A DNA stretch of 50,369 nucleotides from Rhodoferax sp. (GCF_025354435.1 NZ_JANXMU010000071.1:1-50369), one strand, 5' to 3'; shown: positions 1 through 8,793, counted from the stretch's first letter. Numbers and translations are program-made. Notes: generated by a model from the sequence alone, not told the origin.

Positions 1-150
1 GGGCGCAAAGTGGGCCCAAAGGCCCGCGAACCTAGCCCCAAGGGGTTAGAAAACGACTCGTTTTGGCCGGATTCGGCGCATTCTTGTTATCAGTACCCCG
101 GAAGAGCCATTTTGAATGGCCTTGTTCAGCATTGCCCTAAGGCCCGCACC

Positions 151-1158
151 ATGAACCACCACATTGCGCTCCAGTTTGAAGACGGTGTCACCCGCTTCAT
201 CGATGCGTCTGCTACAGAAACCGTAGCTGATGCCGCTTATCGCCAGGGCATGAACATCCCTTTGGACTGCCGTGACGGGGCCTGCGGCACCTGCAAGTGT
301 TTTGCCGAATCCGGCCAGTACACCCTGGGCGAATACATCGACGATGCCATGACCGAAGACGAAGCCCGGCAGGGCTACGTGCTCACCTGCCAGATGCGGG
401 CAAAAAGCGACTGCGTGGTGCGGGTGCCCGCGTCGTCCAGCGTGTGCCGCACCCAGCAAGCCCGCTACGAGGCCGCCATCACCCAGGTACGCCAAGTATC
501 GCCGAGCACGATTTCGCTGTCGATCCAGAGCGAGACCCTGAACAAGCTGGCTTTCCTGCCGGGCCAGTACGTCAACCTGCAAGTTCCGGGCAGCACCCAG
601 ACGCGTGCGTACTCGTTCAGCTCGCTGGTGCGCGACGGCACGGTGTCCTTTCTGGTGCGCAACGTGCCCGGCGGCCTGATGAGCAGCTACCTCACAGGCC
701 AGGCCAAACCCGGCGACACCCTGACCCTGGCCGGGCCGCTGGGCAGCTTTTACCTGCGCGATATCCAGCGACCCCTGCTGCTGCTGGCGGGCGGCACCGG
801 TCTGGCCCCGTTCACCGCGATGCTGGAAAAAATTGCCCAGCAAGGCAGCGCCCACCCGCTGCACCTGGTGTACGGCGTCACCCACGATGCCGACCTGGTG
901 GAGATGGACACGCTGCAAGCCCTGGCCGAGCGCATCCCGAACTTCAGCTTCTCTGCCTGCGTGGCCAGCGCCGACAGCCACTACCCCCACAAGGGCTACG
1001 TGACGCAGCACATCGCGCCCGCGCACCTGAACGACGGCAATGTGGACATCTACCTGTGCGGCCCTCCGCCCATGGTGGAAGCCGTGGGCCAGTTCATCCG
1101 CGACAAGAACCTGAAGCCCGCCAACTTCTACTACGAAAAATTCTCGGCCAGCGCCTGA
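151..1158 (+). CDS. benC: Benzoate 1,2-dioxygenase electron transfer component (ferredoxin:NADH reductase)
   Basis: This protein passes electrons from NADH through FAD and a plant-type 2Fe-2S cluster to the ring-hydroxylating oxygenase BenAB, the first step of benzoate breakdown. The N-terminal ferredoxin domain has cluster cysteines at residues 40, 45, 48 and 80 (CRDGACGTCKC and LTCQM). A flavin-binding RAYSFSS follows at 152-158, then a nucleotide-binding AGGTGLAP at 213-220 and a C-terminal CGPPPMVEA. At 335 residues it has the usual family length. The frame is open upstream to position 10, but the extra residues are unlike BenC. AAGG eight bases before ATG 151 serves as the ribosome site. 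benD follows in the same direction. benA and benB presumably lie left of the window. Confidence 0.95.
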   Translation: MNHHIALQFEDGVTRFIDASATETVADAAYRQGMNIPLDCRDGACGTCKCFAESGQYTLGEYIDDAMTEDEARQGYVLTCQMRAKSDCVVRVPASSSVCRTQQARYEAAITQVRQVSPSTISLSIQSETLNKLAFLPGQYVNLQVPGSTQTRAYSFSSLVRDGTVSFLVRNVPGGLMSSYLTGQAKPGDTLTLAGPLGSFYLRDIQRPLLLLAGGTGLAPFTAMLEKIAQQGSAHPLHLVYGVTHDADLVEMDTLQALAERIPNFSFSACVASADSHYPHKGYVTQHIAPAHLNDGNVDIYLCGPPPMVEAVGQFIRDKNLKPANFYYEKFSASA

Positions 1159-1211
1159 GCGCCTGCCCCCGCCTACGGCCCGATCCATACGGGCATTTTT
1201 GGAGTGACACC

Positions 1212-1997
1212 ATGAACCCACGATTTCACACCCAGGTCGCCGTCATCACCGGCGCGGCCCAGGGCATTGGCCGCAGCGTGGCCCTGCGCATGGCGGCCGA
1301 AGGTGCCAGCCTGGTGCTGGTTGACCGCTCAGAACTGATCTTTGAACTGCGCGACGAACTGGCCCGCAGCGCCAACGCCACACCGGTGCTGGCACTGACC
1401 GCCGACATGGAGAAAAGCGCCGATTGCCAGCGCACCATGGATGCCGCCGTGGAGCGGTTTGGCCGCATCGACGTGCTGGTCAACAACGTGGGCGGCACCA
1501 TCTGGGCCAAGCCTTTTGAGCACTACCAAGTGGAGGAGATCGAGGCAGAAGTGCGCCGCTCGCTGTTCCCCACCCTGTGGTGCTGCCATGCCGCCTTGCC
1601 CACCATGCTTAAGCAGGGCAAGGGTGCCATCGTCAATGTCTCGTCGATTGCAACGCGCAGCCTCAACCGCGTGCCCTACGGCGCAGCCAAGGGCGGCGTA
1701 AATGCCTTGACCGCCTGCCTGGCATTGGAAACCGGTGAGCGGGGCGTGCGGGTCAACGCGGTGGCCACAGGCGGCACCGAGGCCCCGCCACGCCGCATCC
1801 CGCGCAACACCGCAGAGCAGACCGCTCAGGAAAAAGTCTGGTACCAGCAAATCATCGACCAGACCACCTCGTCCAGCCTGATGAAACGCTACGGAACCAT
1901 TGACGAGCAGGTCAACGCCATTGTGTTCCTGGCCTCCCATGAGGCCTCCTACATCACCGGCATCACCATGCCGGTGGGTGGCGGCGACCTCGGCTGA
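1212..1997 (+). CDS. benD: 1,6-dihydroxycyclohexa-2,4-diene-1-carboxylate dehydrogenase
   Basis: A short-chain dehydrogenase that oxidises the cis-diol made by BenABC to catechol with NAD+, releasing CO2. The Rossmann glycine motif TGAAQGIG lies at residues 13-20, NNVGG near 91-95, the catalytic serine at 144/145, and Tyr156-x3-Lys160 in YGAAK. The 261-residue length and the position directly after benC support BenD rather than a generic SDR. The start is ATG 1212 preceded by GGAG. The longer open frame reaching back to 297 lies inside benC and is not coding. Confidence 0.92.
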   Translation: MNPRFHTQVAVITGAAQGIGRSVALRMAAEGASLVLVDRSELIFELRDELARSANATPVLALTADMEKSADCQRTMDAAVERFGRIDVLVNNVGGTIWAKPFEHYQVEEIEAEVRRSLFPTLWCCHAALPTMLKQGKGAIVNVSSIATRSLNRVPYGAAKGGVNALTACLALETGERGVRVNAVATGGTEAPPRRIPRNTAEQTAQEKVWYQQIIDQTTSSSLMKRYGTIDEQVNAIVFLASHEASYITGITMPVGGGDLG

Positions 1998-2044
1998 GGC
2001 AATTTTTTGCAAGCATTTCAACAATATCCACAAAGAGACAAACC

Positions 2045-3409
2045 ATGCGACACATCAATGTACACAAGCTGTCCGACGAAGCCACATTCAATGGCTTCCA
2101 CGGCAAGGTTCTTCTATGGTGCGCCCTGATCATCATCTTTGACGGCTATGACCTGGCGGTGGCGGGCATTGCACTGCCGTCCATCATGAAGGAGATGGGT
2201 GTCACCGCCCAGAACGCGGGCTTCATGGTCAGCTCGGCCCTGTTTGGCATGATGTTCGGAGCCATCTTCCTCGGCACTATCGCCGACAAGATCGGCCGCC
2301 GCAAGGCCATCGCCATCTGCATCTTTTTGTTCAGCGTGTTCACCGCAGCCGCAGGCTTTACCCACGACCCGGTTGCCTTCACTGCCATGCGCTTCCTGGC
2401 CGGTCTGGGCATCGGCGGTGTCATGCCCAACGTGGTGGCGCAGATGACCGAATACTCGCCCAAGAAGATCCGCGCCACCATGGTCACGCTGATGTTCAGC
2501 GGCTATGCCGTGGGCGGCATGCTGGCCGCCTTGCTGGGCAAGGGCCTAATCGAAGCCTACGGCTGGGCATCCGTCTTTCTGGCCGCCGGTTTGCCGGTGC
2601 TCCTGATTCCGTTCATCCTGAAGCCGCTACCCGAATCCATGCCCTTCCTGATCCAACAAAACCGCCTGGACGAGTTGAAGAAAATCGTCTCGCAACTCTC
2701 CCCGAGTTACCGGCCCGATGCCAATGACCGCTTCGCGCTGCCATCCACAGACCGGGCAGAAGGCGCGCCCATCGGCAAGCTCTTCCAGGATGGCCGGGGC
2801 TTCAGCACGGTGATGTTCTGGATCACCTTTTTCATGTGCCTATTCATGGTGTATGCCCTCAGTTCGTGGTTGACCAAGCTGATGGCCGGTGCGGGCTACA
2901 GCCTGGGTTCCGCACTGACCTTTGTGCTGGTGCTCAACTTTGGAGCGATGGTTGGCGCAGTGGGCGGCGGCTGGCTGGCCGACCGCTTCCACATCAAATA
3001 TGTGCTGGTGGGCATGTACGCGCTGGCCGCCGTGTCGATCACGCTGCTGGGCTACAAGGTATCGACAGAAATGCTGTTTGTGCTGGTCGGGCTGGCCGGT
3101 GCATCGACCATCGGCACGCAAATCGTCACCTATGCCTATGCGGGCCAGTTCTACCCGATGGCCGTGCGCTCGACCGGCATCGGCTGGGCATCGGGCGTGG
3201 GCCGCAGTGGGGCCATCCTGGCACCCATTGTGATCGGCACGCTGGTGGGCATGGCGCTGCCACTGCAGCAGAACTTCATGGCGATTGCCATTCCCGCCGT
3301 GATCGCCATGCTGGCCGCATCGATGATCAACCACCGCCGATCGGCCTCGGCCAGCCATGAAAACCTGGGCCTGGCAGTGCCTGCGGCTTCGGCTGTCGCG
3401 GGCAAGTAA
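2045..3409 (+). CDS. benK: MFS transporter, aromatic acid:H+ symporter family (benzoate uptake)
   Basis: An inner-membrane major facilitator of the AAHS group (BenK/PcaK type), with twelve predicted hydrophobic segments over 454 residues. The first helix carries the family hallmark FDGYDLAVAGIALPSI. The loop between helices 2 and 3 holds the MFS motif ADKIGRRKA. It lies 47 bp after benD and before a second benzoate transporter, so benzoate is the likely substrate, although AAHS members can carry 4-hydroxybenzoate or vanillate. AAAGAGA upstream of ATG 2045 is a fair ribosome site. Confidence 0.85.
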   Translation: MRHINVHKLSDEATFNGFHGKVLLWCALIIIFDGYDLAVAGIALPSIMKEMGVTAQNAGFMVSSALFGMMFGAIFLGTIADKIGRRKAIAICIFLFSVFTAAAGFTHDPVAFTAMRFLAGLGIGGVMPNVVAQMTEYSPKKIRATMVTLMFSGYAVGGMLAALLGKGLIEAYGWASVFLAAGLPVLLIPFILKPLPESMPFLIQQNRLDELKKIVSQLSPSYRPDANDRFALPSTDRAEGAPIGKLFQDGRGFSTVMFWITFFMCLFMVYALSSWLTKLMAGAGYSLGSALTFVLVLNFGAMVGAVGGGWLADRFHIKYVLVGMYALAAVSITLLGYKVSTEMLFVLVGLAGASTIGTQIVTYAYAGQFYPMAVRSTGIGWASGVGRSGAILAPIVIGTLVGMALPLQQNFMAIAIPAVIAMLAASMINHRRSASASHENLGLAVPAASAVAGK

Positions 3410-3436
3410 GCGCCCCGGTTCCGGCGCAGCTTCGCT

Positions 3437-4615
3437 ATGTACAAAGACTTTTCCCTGTCGGCGATAACGGCGGGATTCCTGGCGGTGCTGATTTCCTATT
3501 CCGGCCCGCTGGTGATCTTTTTTCAGGCGGCCCAGAATGCCCACGTATCCCCGGACATGATGGCTTCTTGGGTCTGGGCGATCTCCATCGGTGCCGGGGT
3601 CTCAGGCATTGTGCTGAGCTGGTGGCTCAAGGTGCCGGTGGTGACCGCCTGGTCGGCCCCGGGCACGGCCTTGTTGGTGACGCTGTTTCCGCACATTTCG
3701 CTGGAACAAGCCGTAGGGGCCTACCTGGTGGCGGCGGTGGTCATTCTGGGCATCGGTACCTCGGGCTACTTTGACAAGCTGATGCACGCCATCCTCAAGG
3801 GCATTGCCAGCGCCATGATGGCGGGCATCTTGTTCCAGTTTGGGGTGGGCACATTCCAGGCGGTTAAAACCATGCCCGCCATCACCTTCGGCATGATCGC
3901 TGTCTACTTGCTGTTCCGGCGCTTGCTGCCCCGATACTGTCTGGTGGTCTTGCTCATCGCCAGTCTGGCCATGGCGGTCGCCTTCAAAGGCGTGAGCCTG
4001 GCCGGGGTGGGTTTGCACCTGGCCAGCCCAGTGTTCATCCGACCGGAATGGACCTGGGGTGCCACCCTCAGCCTGGCGCTGCCCCTGGTACTGGTCAGCG
4101 TGACGGGGCAGTTCCTGCCGGGCATGGCGATTTTGCGCAGCGCGGGCTACAGCACACCGGCCCGGCCCATCATCATGGTGACCAGCCTGGCATCCATAGG
4201 AGCGGCCTTTTTTGGCGGCATCACGGTGGTGATTGCGGCCATCACCGCCGCACTCTGCACCGGCAAAGATGCGCACGAAGATGCCCGCAAGCGCTATGTG
4301 GCCGGTATCGCCAACGGCGTTTTCTATCTGGTAGGTGGCTGCTTTGCAGGCACCATCATTTTGTTTTTTGCGGCCCTGCCCAAAGAGCTGATCGCGGTGC
4401 TGGCCGGGCTGGCCTTGGTCGGGGCTATATCGGGCAGCCTGGCCGGAGCCATGCAGGAGGCCGACCACCGCGAGGCATCGGTCATCACCTTTTTGGCCAC
4501 TGCATCGGGCATGGGCTTCTGGGGCCTGGGGTCGGCGTTTTGGGGCGTGGTGTTGGGGGCGGTCGCCTACCTGCTGTTGCACAAGCGCTGGTCCGCCCCA
4601 GCGCAGTCTGTTTAG
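3437..4615 (+). CDS. benE: Benzoate/H+ symporter BenE
   Basis: An integral membrane protein of the BenE family, 392 residues and almost wholly hydrophobic with about twelve transmembrane segments. Recognisable stretches include the N-terminal SAITAGFLAVLISYSGP, VVTAWSAPGTALLVT and a glycine-rich GSLAGAMQ near the C-terminus. It is the last gene of the ben run. It overlaps by four bases the end of the convergent IclR-type regulator, so the two transcription units meet tail to tail without a visible terminator. Having both BenK and BenE suggests uptake by two different carriers. Confidence 0.9.
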   Translation: MYKDFSLSAITAGFLAVLISYSGPLVIFFQAAQNAHVSPDMMASWVWAISIGAGVSGIVLSWWLKVPVVTAWSAPGTALLVTLFPHISLEQAVGAYLVAAVVILGIGTSGYFDKLMHAILKGIASAMMAGILFQFGVGTFQAVKTMPAITFGMIAVYLLFRRLLPRYCLVVLLIASLAMAVAFKGVSLAGVGLHLASPVFIRPEWTWGATLSLALPLVLVSVTGQFLPGMAILRSAGYSTPARPIIMVTSLASIGAAFFGGITVVIAAITAALCTGKDAHEDARKRYVAGIANGVFYLVGGCFAGTIILFFAALPKELIAVLAGLALVGAISGSLAGAMQEADHREASVITFLATASGMGFWGLGSAFWGVVLGAVAYLLLHKRWSAPAQSV

Positions 4616-5418
4616 CGGGCCCGGCTGGAGCGCAACAGCATGGAAATCGTACTGGCCGCCTCGCGCAGAGCGGGCAGCATGGTCTGCTGCATGGCCTCGG
4701 CGCTGCTGCGGTTGGCCTGGCCTGAAATGTTCAGCGCCGCCACGGTCACACCAGCCCGGTTGAACACCGGGGCCGCCATGGAAATCAGGCCCTCCTCCAG
4801 CTCCTGGTCCACCAGGCACCAGCCCTGGGCATGCACCTGCTGCACCTGCCGCAGCAGCTCGGCCGGGTCGGTCAGGGTGTGGCGGGTGCGGGCCTGCAGA
4901 TCGGTAGCGCGCAAATGATCCACCACCTCGGCATCCGACAAACCCGCCAGCAGCACCCGGCCCAGCGAGGTGCAGTAAGCCGGCAGGCGCGAGCCCACGC
5001 CCAGGTTCAGCGACATGATTTTGTGGGTGTGCACGCGCAGCACATAAACGATGTCGCTGCGGTCCAGCACGGCGGCGGAGCACGACTCCTTGACCTGGTC
5101 GGCTAGGCGCTCCATCACCGGCTCGGCCAGGTTCCAGATCGGCAAGGACGACAGATAGGCAAAGCCCAGCTCCAGGATGCGCGGCGTGAGGTGGAAATAC
5201 TTGCCGTCGCCGTCCACATAGCCCAGGGTTTGCAGGGTCAGCAGGATGCGGCGCGCACCGGCGCGGGTCAGGCCCGTGCTGGCCGCCACCTCGCTCAGGG
5301 TTTGCTGCTGCGCCTGGGCGTTGAACGAGCGGATCACCTCCAGCCCGCGGGCGAAGGACTGCACGTAGCTGTCGCCGGGCTCGGGAGCGCTCTCCGAGCG
5401 GACTGCGGAATTTGCCAT
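4612..5418 (-). CDS. IclR-family transcriptional regulator (PcaR/CatR/PobR type)
   Basis: A 268-residue regulator. The N-terminal winged helix (about 20-85) includes SFARGLEVIRSFN and the recognition region LSEVAASTGLTRAGARRIL. The C-terminal IclR effector domain (about 90-255) includes the SLGRVLLAGL motif and the QELEEGLISMAAPV stretch. These marks fit the subgroup that controls beta-ketoadipate genes (PcaR, CatR, PobR), probably answering to beta-ketoadipate or muconate. It diverges from pcaI across a 100-bp gap with inverted repeats and is convergent with benE. Control of pcaIJF and perhaps of the ben genes is inferred from position only. Confidence 0.88.
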   Translation of the reverse strand: MANSAVRSESAPEPGDSYVQSFARGLEVIRSFNAQAQQQTLSEVAASTGLTRAGARRILLTLQTLGYVDGDGKYFHLTPRILELGFAYLSSLPIWNLAEPVMERLADQVKESCSAAVLDRSDIVYVLRVHTHKIMSLNLGVGSRLPAYCTSLGRVLLAGLSDAEVVDHLRATDLQARTRHTLTDPAELLRQVQQVHAQGWCLVDQELEEGLISMAAPVFNRAGVTVAALNISGQANRSSAEAMQQTMLPALREAASTISMLLRSSRAR

Positions 5419-5518
5419 AGTCAGTGAAATCTTTTAAAATTCATTATACGAACATTTGTTCTTATTGAGAACAACGGGATGCCGCACCCTTTGCGGAAAA
5501 CATTGCAGGAGTGAGTGT
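5419..5518. promoter_or_regulatory. Divergent control region between the IclR regulator and pcaI
   Basis: An AT-rich 100-bp gap. It contains the perfect palindrome GAACATTTGTTC at 5450-5461 and, overlapping it, GTTCT-TATTG-AGAAC at 5458-5472. Three alternating GAAC/GTTC-type half sites in this arrangement suit the binding of an IclR-family protein such as PcaU or PobR. A pcaI ribosome site, GCAGGAG, lies at 5506-5512. I cannot fix the promoter elements with confidence. Confidence 0.6.
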
Positions 5519-6235
5519 GTGATCAACAAAATTGCGGCCTCGGTTGCCGAGGCATTGTCAGGTATCCAGGACGGGGCCACCGTGCTGATCGGTGGCTTCG
5601 GCACCGCCGGTATCCCCAACGAACTCATAGACGGTTTGATAGACCAAGGGGCCCGCGACCTGACCGTGGTCAACAACAACGCGGGCAATGGCGAGACCGG
5701 GCTGGCCGCGCTGCTCAAGGCCGGACGGGTGCGCAAGATCATCTGCAGCTTTCCGCGCCAGGCCGACAGCCAGGTGTTTGACGGCCTGTACCGCAGCGGC
5801 CAACTCGAACTGGAACTGGTGCCCCAGGGCAACCTGGCCGAGCGCCTACGCGCCGCCGGGGCCGGCGTGGGTGCATTCTTTACCCCTACCGGCTTTGGCA
5901 CGGAGCTGGCCAAGCATGCCGACGGCAGCCCCAAGGAGACCCGGACCATCAACGGCAAGCCGTACGTGCTGGAGTACCCGATCTACGGCGACGTGGCCTT
6001 GATCAAGGCCGAGAGCGGTGACCGCTGGGGCAACCTGGTCTACCGCAAGGCAGCCCGCAACTTTGGCCCGGTGATGGCCACCGCCGCCAAGTGCACCGTA
6101 GCCACCGTGCACTCCATCGTGGAACTGGGCACGCTGGACCCCGAGGCCATCGTCACGCCCGGCATCTTTGTTTCCAAGATCGTCCAGATCCACCACGTGG
6201 CCACCCAAGCCGGTGGCTTCAAACACGCCGCATAG
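5519..6235 (+). CDS. pcaI: 3-oxoadipate CoA-transferase subunit A
   Basis: The alpha subunit of the transferase that moves CoA from succinyl-CoA to beta-ketoadipate. The 238-residue protein has the CoA-binding glycine run GGFGTAGIPNELID, then VVNNNAGNGETGLAALL and the FFTPTGFGT segment of family I CoA transferases. I place the start at GTG 5519 because GCAGGAG lies seven bases before it and VINKIAASVAEAL matches the family N-terminus. The frame extends upstream to 5456 into the operator. pcaJ follows after 14 bases. Confidence 0.93.
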   Translation: MINKIAASVAEALSGIQDGATVLIGGFGTAGIPNELIDGLIDQGARDLTVVNNNAGNGETGLAALLKAGRVRKIICSFPRQADSQVFDGLYRSGQLELELVPQGNLAERLRAAGAGVGAFFTPTGFGTELAKHADGSPKETRTINGKPYVLEYPIYGDVALIKAESGDRWGNLVYRKAARNFGPVMATAAKCTVATVHSIVELGTLDPEAIVTPGIFVSKIVQIHHVATQAGGFKHAA

Positions 6236-6249
6236 GCCGGAGATACAGC

Positions 6250-6894
6250 ATGAGCAGCTACCAAAAACGCAGCAAAGACGAACTCGCCCAGCGTGTGGCC
6301 CAAGACATCCACGACGGGGCCTACGTCAACCTCGGCATCGGCCAACCCACCCTGGTGGCCAACCACATCCCGGCCCATAGGGAAGTGGTGCTGCACAGCG
6401 AAAACGGCATCCTCGGCATGGGCCCGGCCCCCGCTGCGGGGGAGGAAGACTACGACCTGATCAACGCGGGCAAGCAACCGGTGACCTTGCTGGACGGCGG
6501 CGCGTTCTTCCACCACGCCGACAGCTTCGCCATGATGCGCGGCGGCCACCTGGACATCTGCGTGCTGGGCGCGTTCCAGGTCTCTGCCACCGGCGACCTG
6601 GCCAACTGGAGCACCGGCGAGCCCGGCTCCATCCCCGCCGTGGGCGGTGCCATGGACCTGGCCATCGGTGCCAAACAGACCTGGGTGATGATGGATTTGC
6701 TGACCAAAAAGGGCGAAAGCAAGGTGGTCGAGGCCTGCAGCTACCCCCTTACCGGCATCGCCTGCGTCAAGCGCATCTACTCCGACCTGGCCACCCTGGC
6801 GTGCACGCCGCAAGGCCTGCAGCTGATCGACAAGGTCGATGGGCTGGAACACGCCGAACTCGAGCGTCTGGTGGGCCTGCCCATCCAGGCCTGA
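6250..6894 (+). CDS. pcaJ: 3-oxoadipate CoA-transferase subunit B
   Basis: The beta subunit of the same heteromeric transferase, 214 residues. The catalytic glutamate sits in HSENGILGMGP, the family I signature, near residue 50. GGGAMDLAIGAKQTWVM-like text follows (here GGAMDLAIGAKQTWVM). The start is ATG 6250 after GGAGATACAGC. The 14-base distance from pcaI fits co-transcription and coupled assembly. Confidence 0.93.
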   Translation: MSSYQKRSKDELAQRVAQDIHDGAYVNLGIGQPTLVANHIPAHREVVLHSENGILGMGPAPAAGEEDYDLINAGKQPVTLLDGGAFFHHADSFAMMRGGHLDICVLGAFQVSATGDLANWSTGEPGSIPAVGGAMDLAIGAKQTWVMMDLLTKKGESKVVEACSYPLTGIACVKRIYSDLATLACTPQGLQLIDKVDGLEHAELERLVGLPIQA

Positions 6895-6929
6895 CCGCCA
6901 CCGTTGCCCCCACCCCTACCGAGAACCCC

Positions 6930-8132
6930 ATGAACCAAGCATTTATCTGCGATGCCATCCGCACCCCCTTTGGCCGCTACGGCGGTGCCCTGAGCAGCGT
7001 GCGCGCCGATGACCTCGGTGCCATTCCCCTGCGGGCGCTGATGGCCCGCAACCCCAAGGTTGACTGGGCGGCAGTCACCGATGTCATCTACGGCTGCGCC
7101 AACCAGGCCGGTGAAGACAACCGCAACGTGGCCCGCATGAGCGCGCTGCTGGCGGGCCTGCCGCTGGCGGTGCCCGGCTCTACCGTGAACCGCCTGTGCG
7201 GCTCGGGTTTGGATGCTTTAGGCACTGCAGCGCGCGCCATCAAAGCTGGAGAAGCTACATTAATGATAGCAGGCGGTGTGGAAAGCATGAGCCGTGCCCC
7301 CTTCGTCATGCCCAAGGCCGAGTCCGCCTTCAGCCGCAGCAACGCGGTGCACGACACCACCATCGGCTGGCGCTTTATCAACCGGCTGATGAAAGAGCAG
7401 TACGGCGTGGACTCCATGCCCGAAACGGCAGAGAACGTGGCTACCGACTTCCGCATCAGCCGCGAAGACCAGGACACCATGGCCTTGCACAGCCAGTTGC
7501 GTGCCGTGGCCGCGCAAAAAGCCGGGCACCTGGCGCGCGAGATCACCGCCGTCACCATCCCGCAAAAAAAAGGCGACGCCACCGTGGTGGACACCGACGA
7601 GCACCCGCGTGCCACCAGCATGGAGACCCTGGCCAAGCTCAAGCCCGTGGTGCGTCCCGGCGGCACAGTCACGGCAGGCAATGTCTCGGGGGTGAACGAT
7701 GGCGCCTGCGCCCTGTTGCTGGCCGATGCAGCCAGCGCTGCTAAATACGGCCTGACTCCGCGTGCCCGCGTGGTGGGTATGGCGACGGCCGGTGTGGCCC
7801 CGCGTGTCATGGGCATCGGCCCGGCACCTGCCACCGAAAAAGTGCTGGCCCTCACCGGCCTGACGCTGGCACAGCTCGACGTGATCGAGCTAAACGAGGC
7901 CTTTGCTGCGCAAGGCCTGGCGGTGCTTCGCCAATTGGGCCTGCAAGACGATGACGAACGGGTGAATGCCTGGGGGGGCGCCATTGCGTTGGGCCACCCT
8001 TTGGGCGCCAGCGGCGCGCGCCTGGCCACCACCGCCATCAATCGCCTGCACGCTACCGGTGGCCGCTATGCGCTGTGCACCATGTGCATCGGCGTGGGCC
8101 AGGGCATTGCCCTTGTATTGGAAAGAATGTGA
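6930..8132 (+). CDS. pcaF: 3-oxoadipyl-CoA thiolase
   Basis: The last step of the beta-ketoadipate pathway: CoA-dependent cleavage of 3-oxoadipyl-CoA to succinyl-CoA and acetyl-CoA. The 400-residue thiolase has nucleophile Cys90 in NRLCGSGLDALG, the histidine in GGAIALGHPLGASGAR and the second cysteine in CTMCIGVGQG. The family insertion is present and complete. Codons at about 7211-7270 switch sharply to A/T-rich forms (TTA, ATA, GCT) while encoding a highly conserved stretch. That patch matches the dispersed 48-bp element. An 18-bp near-palindrome starts two bases after the stop. Confidence 0.95.
   Translation: MNQAFICDAIRTPFGRYGGALSSVRADDLGAIPLRALMARNPKVDWAAVTDVIYGCANQAGEDNRNVARMSALLAGLPLAVPGSTVNRLCGSGLDALGTAARAIKAGEATLMIAGGVESMSRAPFVMPKAESAFSRSNAVHDTTIGWRFINRLMKEQYGVDSMPETAENVATDFRISREDQDTMALHSQLRAVAAQKAGHLAREITAVTIPQKKGDATVVDTDEHPRATSMETLAKLKPVVRPGGTVTAGNVSGVNDGACALLLADAASAAKYGLTPRARVVGMATAGVAPRVMGIGPAPATEKVLALTGLTLAQLDVIELNEAFAAQGLAVLRQLGLQDDDERVNAWGGAIALGHPLGASGARLATTAINRLHATGGRYALCTMCIGVGQGIALVLERM
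7223..7270 (-). repeat. 48-bp dispersed element, copy inside pcaF
   Basis: Read on the minus strand this is GCTAT-N7-GTAGC-N20-GCGCTGCAGTG. The spacing is exact and the last block has 7 of 11 matches. It encodes thiolase residues around 99-113, which are highly conserved in the family, so the element replaces codons rather than adding sequence. Confidence 0.6.
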
Positions 8133-8412
8133 TGGCTGGATGCATCCGGCCGCCCATTCCCACAATGGATCGGCGATGCCAGGCCCAGTCAGATGGTGGA
8201 TGGCGAGATGGATAAACCTTGGAGCACTTTAAGTGCGCGTTGGTAGAGATAGCCGGGAACGTGTACGTCGTCGCTTCAGCGCCGTTTTGGCGGCCGAAGA
8301 TGGAGAAGGCATTGGGGGCTACTCCATGTAGAGCCATGAAGAACCCGACCGAGTAACGCCCGATACCAATTCGGGTGGTACCGCAAACCCACAAGCCATA
8401 TCGCAGAAAATG
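8133..8412. other. Unassigned gap after pcaF
   Basis: 280 bp with no gene I can support. It opens with a near-palindrome GGCTGGATGCATCCGGCC (8134-8151), possibly a weak terminator of pcaF. It also contains the palindrome GCACTT-T-AAGTGC at 8224-8236. A minus-strand open frame covers 8053-8394 but resembles no family I know and runs into pcaF. The gap may be a decayed gene or mobile-element remnant. Confidence 0.4.
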
Positions 8413-8451
8413 AAAAAGTCGTTGTAAATCATAGATTTACAACGACTTTTT
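8413..8451 (-). terminator. Strong bidirectional terminator after the tRNA cluster
   Basis: A perfect 18-bp inverted repeat (8413-8430 and 8434-8451) with a three-base loop and A/T tracts at both ends. It can stop transcripts from either side: the minus-strand tRNA cluster and plus-strand readthrough from pcaF. Confidence 0.9.
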
Positions 8452-8458
8452 ACTTACG

Positions 8459-8535
8459 TGGCGGAGTGGACGGGACTCGAACCCGCGACCCCCGGCGTGA
8501 CAGGCCGGTATTCTAACCAACTGAACTACCACTCC
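8459..8535 (-). tRNA. tRNA-Asp (GTC)
   Basis: A 77-base cloverleaf on the minus strand beginning GGAGTGGTAGTTCAG. It has anticodon loop CCTGTCACG (anticodon GTC), T-loop GGTTCGAGTCC and an encoded CCA end at 8459-8461. It is the last gene of the Ala-Glu-Asp cluster. Confidence 0.97.
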
Positions 8536-8592
8536 TGGTAGATAGCTTTCGGCACATGACTCTTGCGAGTAACATACCCAAGCGCTACAACT

Positions 8593-8668
8593 TGGCGACC
8601 CTACGGGGATTCGAACCCCGGTACCTACCGTGAAAGGGTAGTGTCCTAGGCCTCTAGACGATAGGGTC
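8593..8668 (-). tRNA. tRNA-Glu (TTC)
   Basis: A 76-base minus-strand cloverleaf starting GACCCTATCGTCTAGAGG. It has anticodon TTC in CCTTTCACG, T-arm GGGGTTCGAATCCCC and an encoded CCA at 8593-8595. It lies in the middle of the cluster, next to gltX, the enzyme that charges it. Confidence 0.97.
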
Positions 8669-8717
8669 AAAACCTTGGAACAACGTTATCAAAAATAACT
8701 TCCACACTTGAAAGAAG

Positions 8718-8793
<76 letters not shown>

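Noticed and set aside
3602-5083. A long minus-strand open frame (493 codons) across benE and the regulator.
   Set aside because: Its translation is low-complexity Gly/Arg/Gln/His-rich text typical of the antisense of GC-rich genes, and both real genes are well supported.
8648-8660. CTAGAGGCC in tRNA-Glu resembles the end block of the dispersed element.
   Set aside because: It is the normal D-arm sequence of this tRNA, and the other half of the element is absent.
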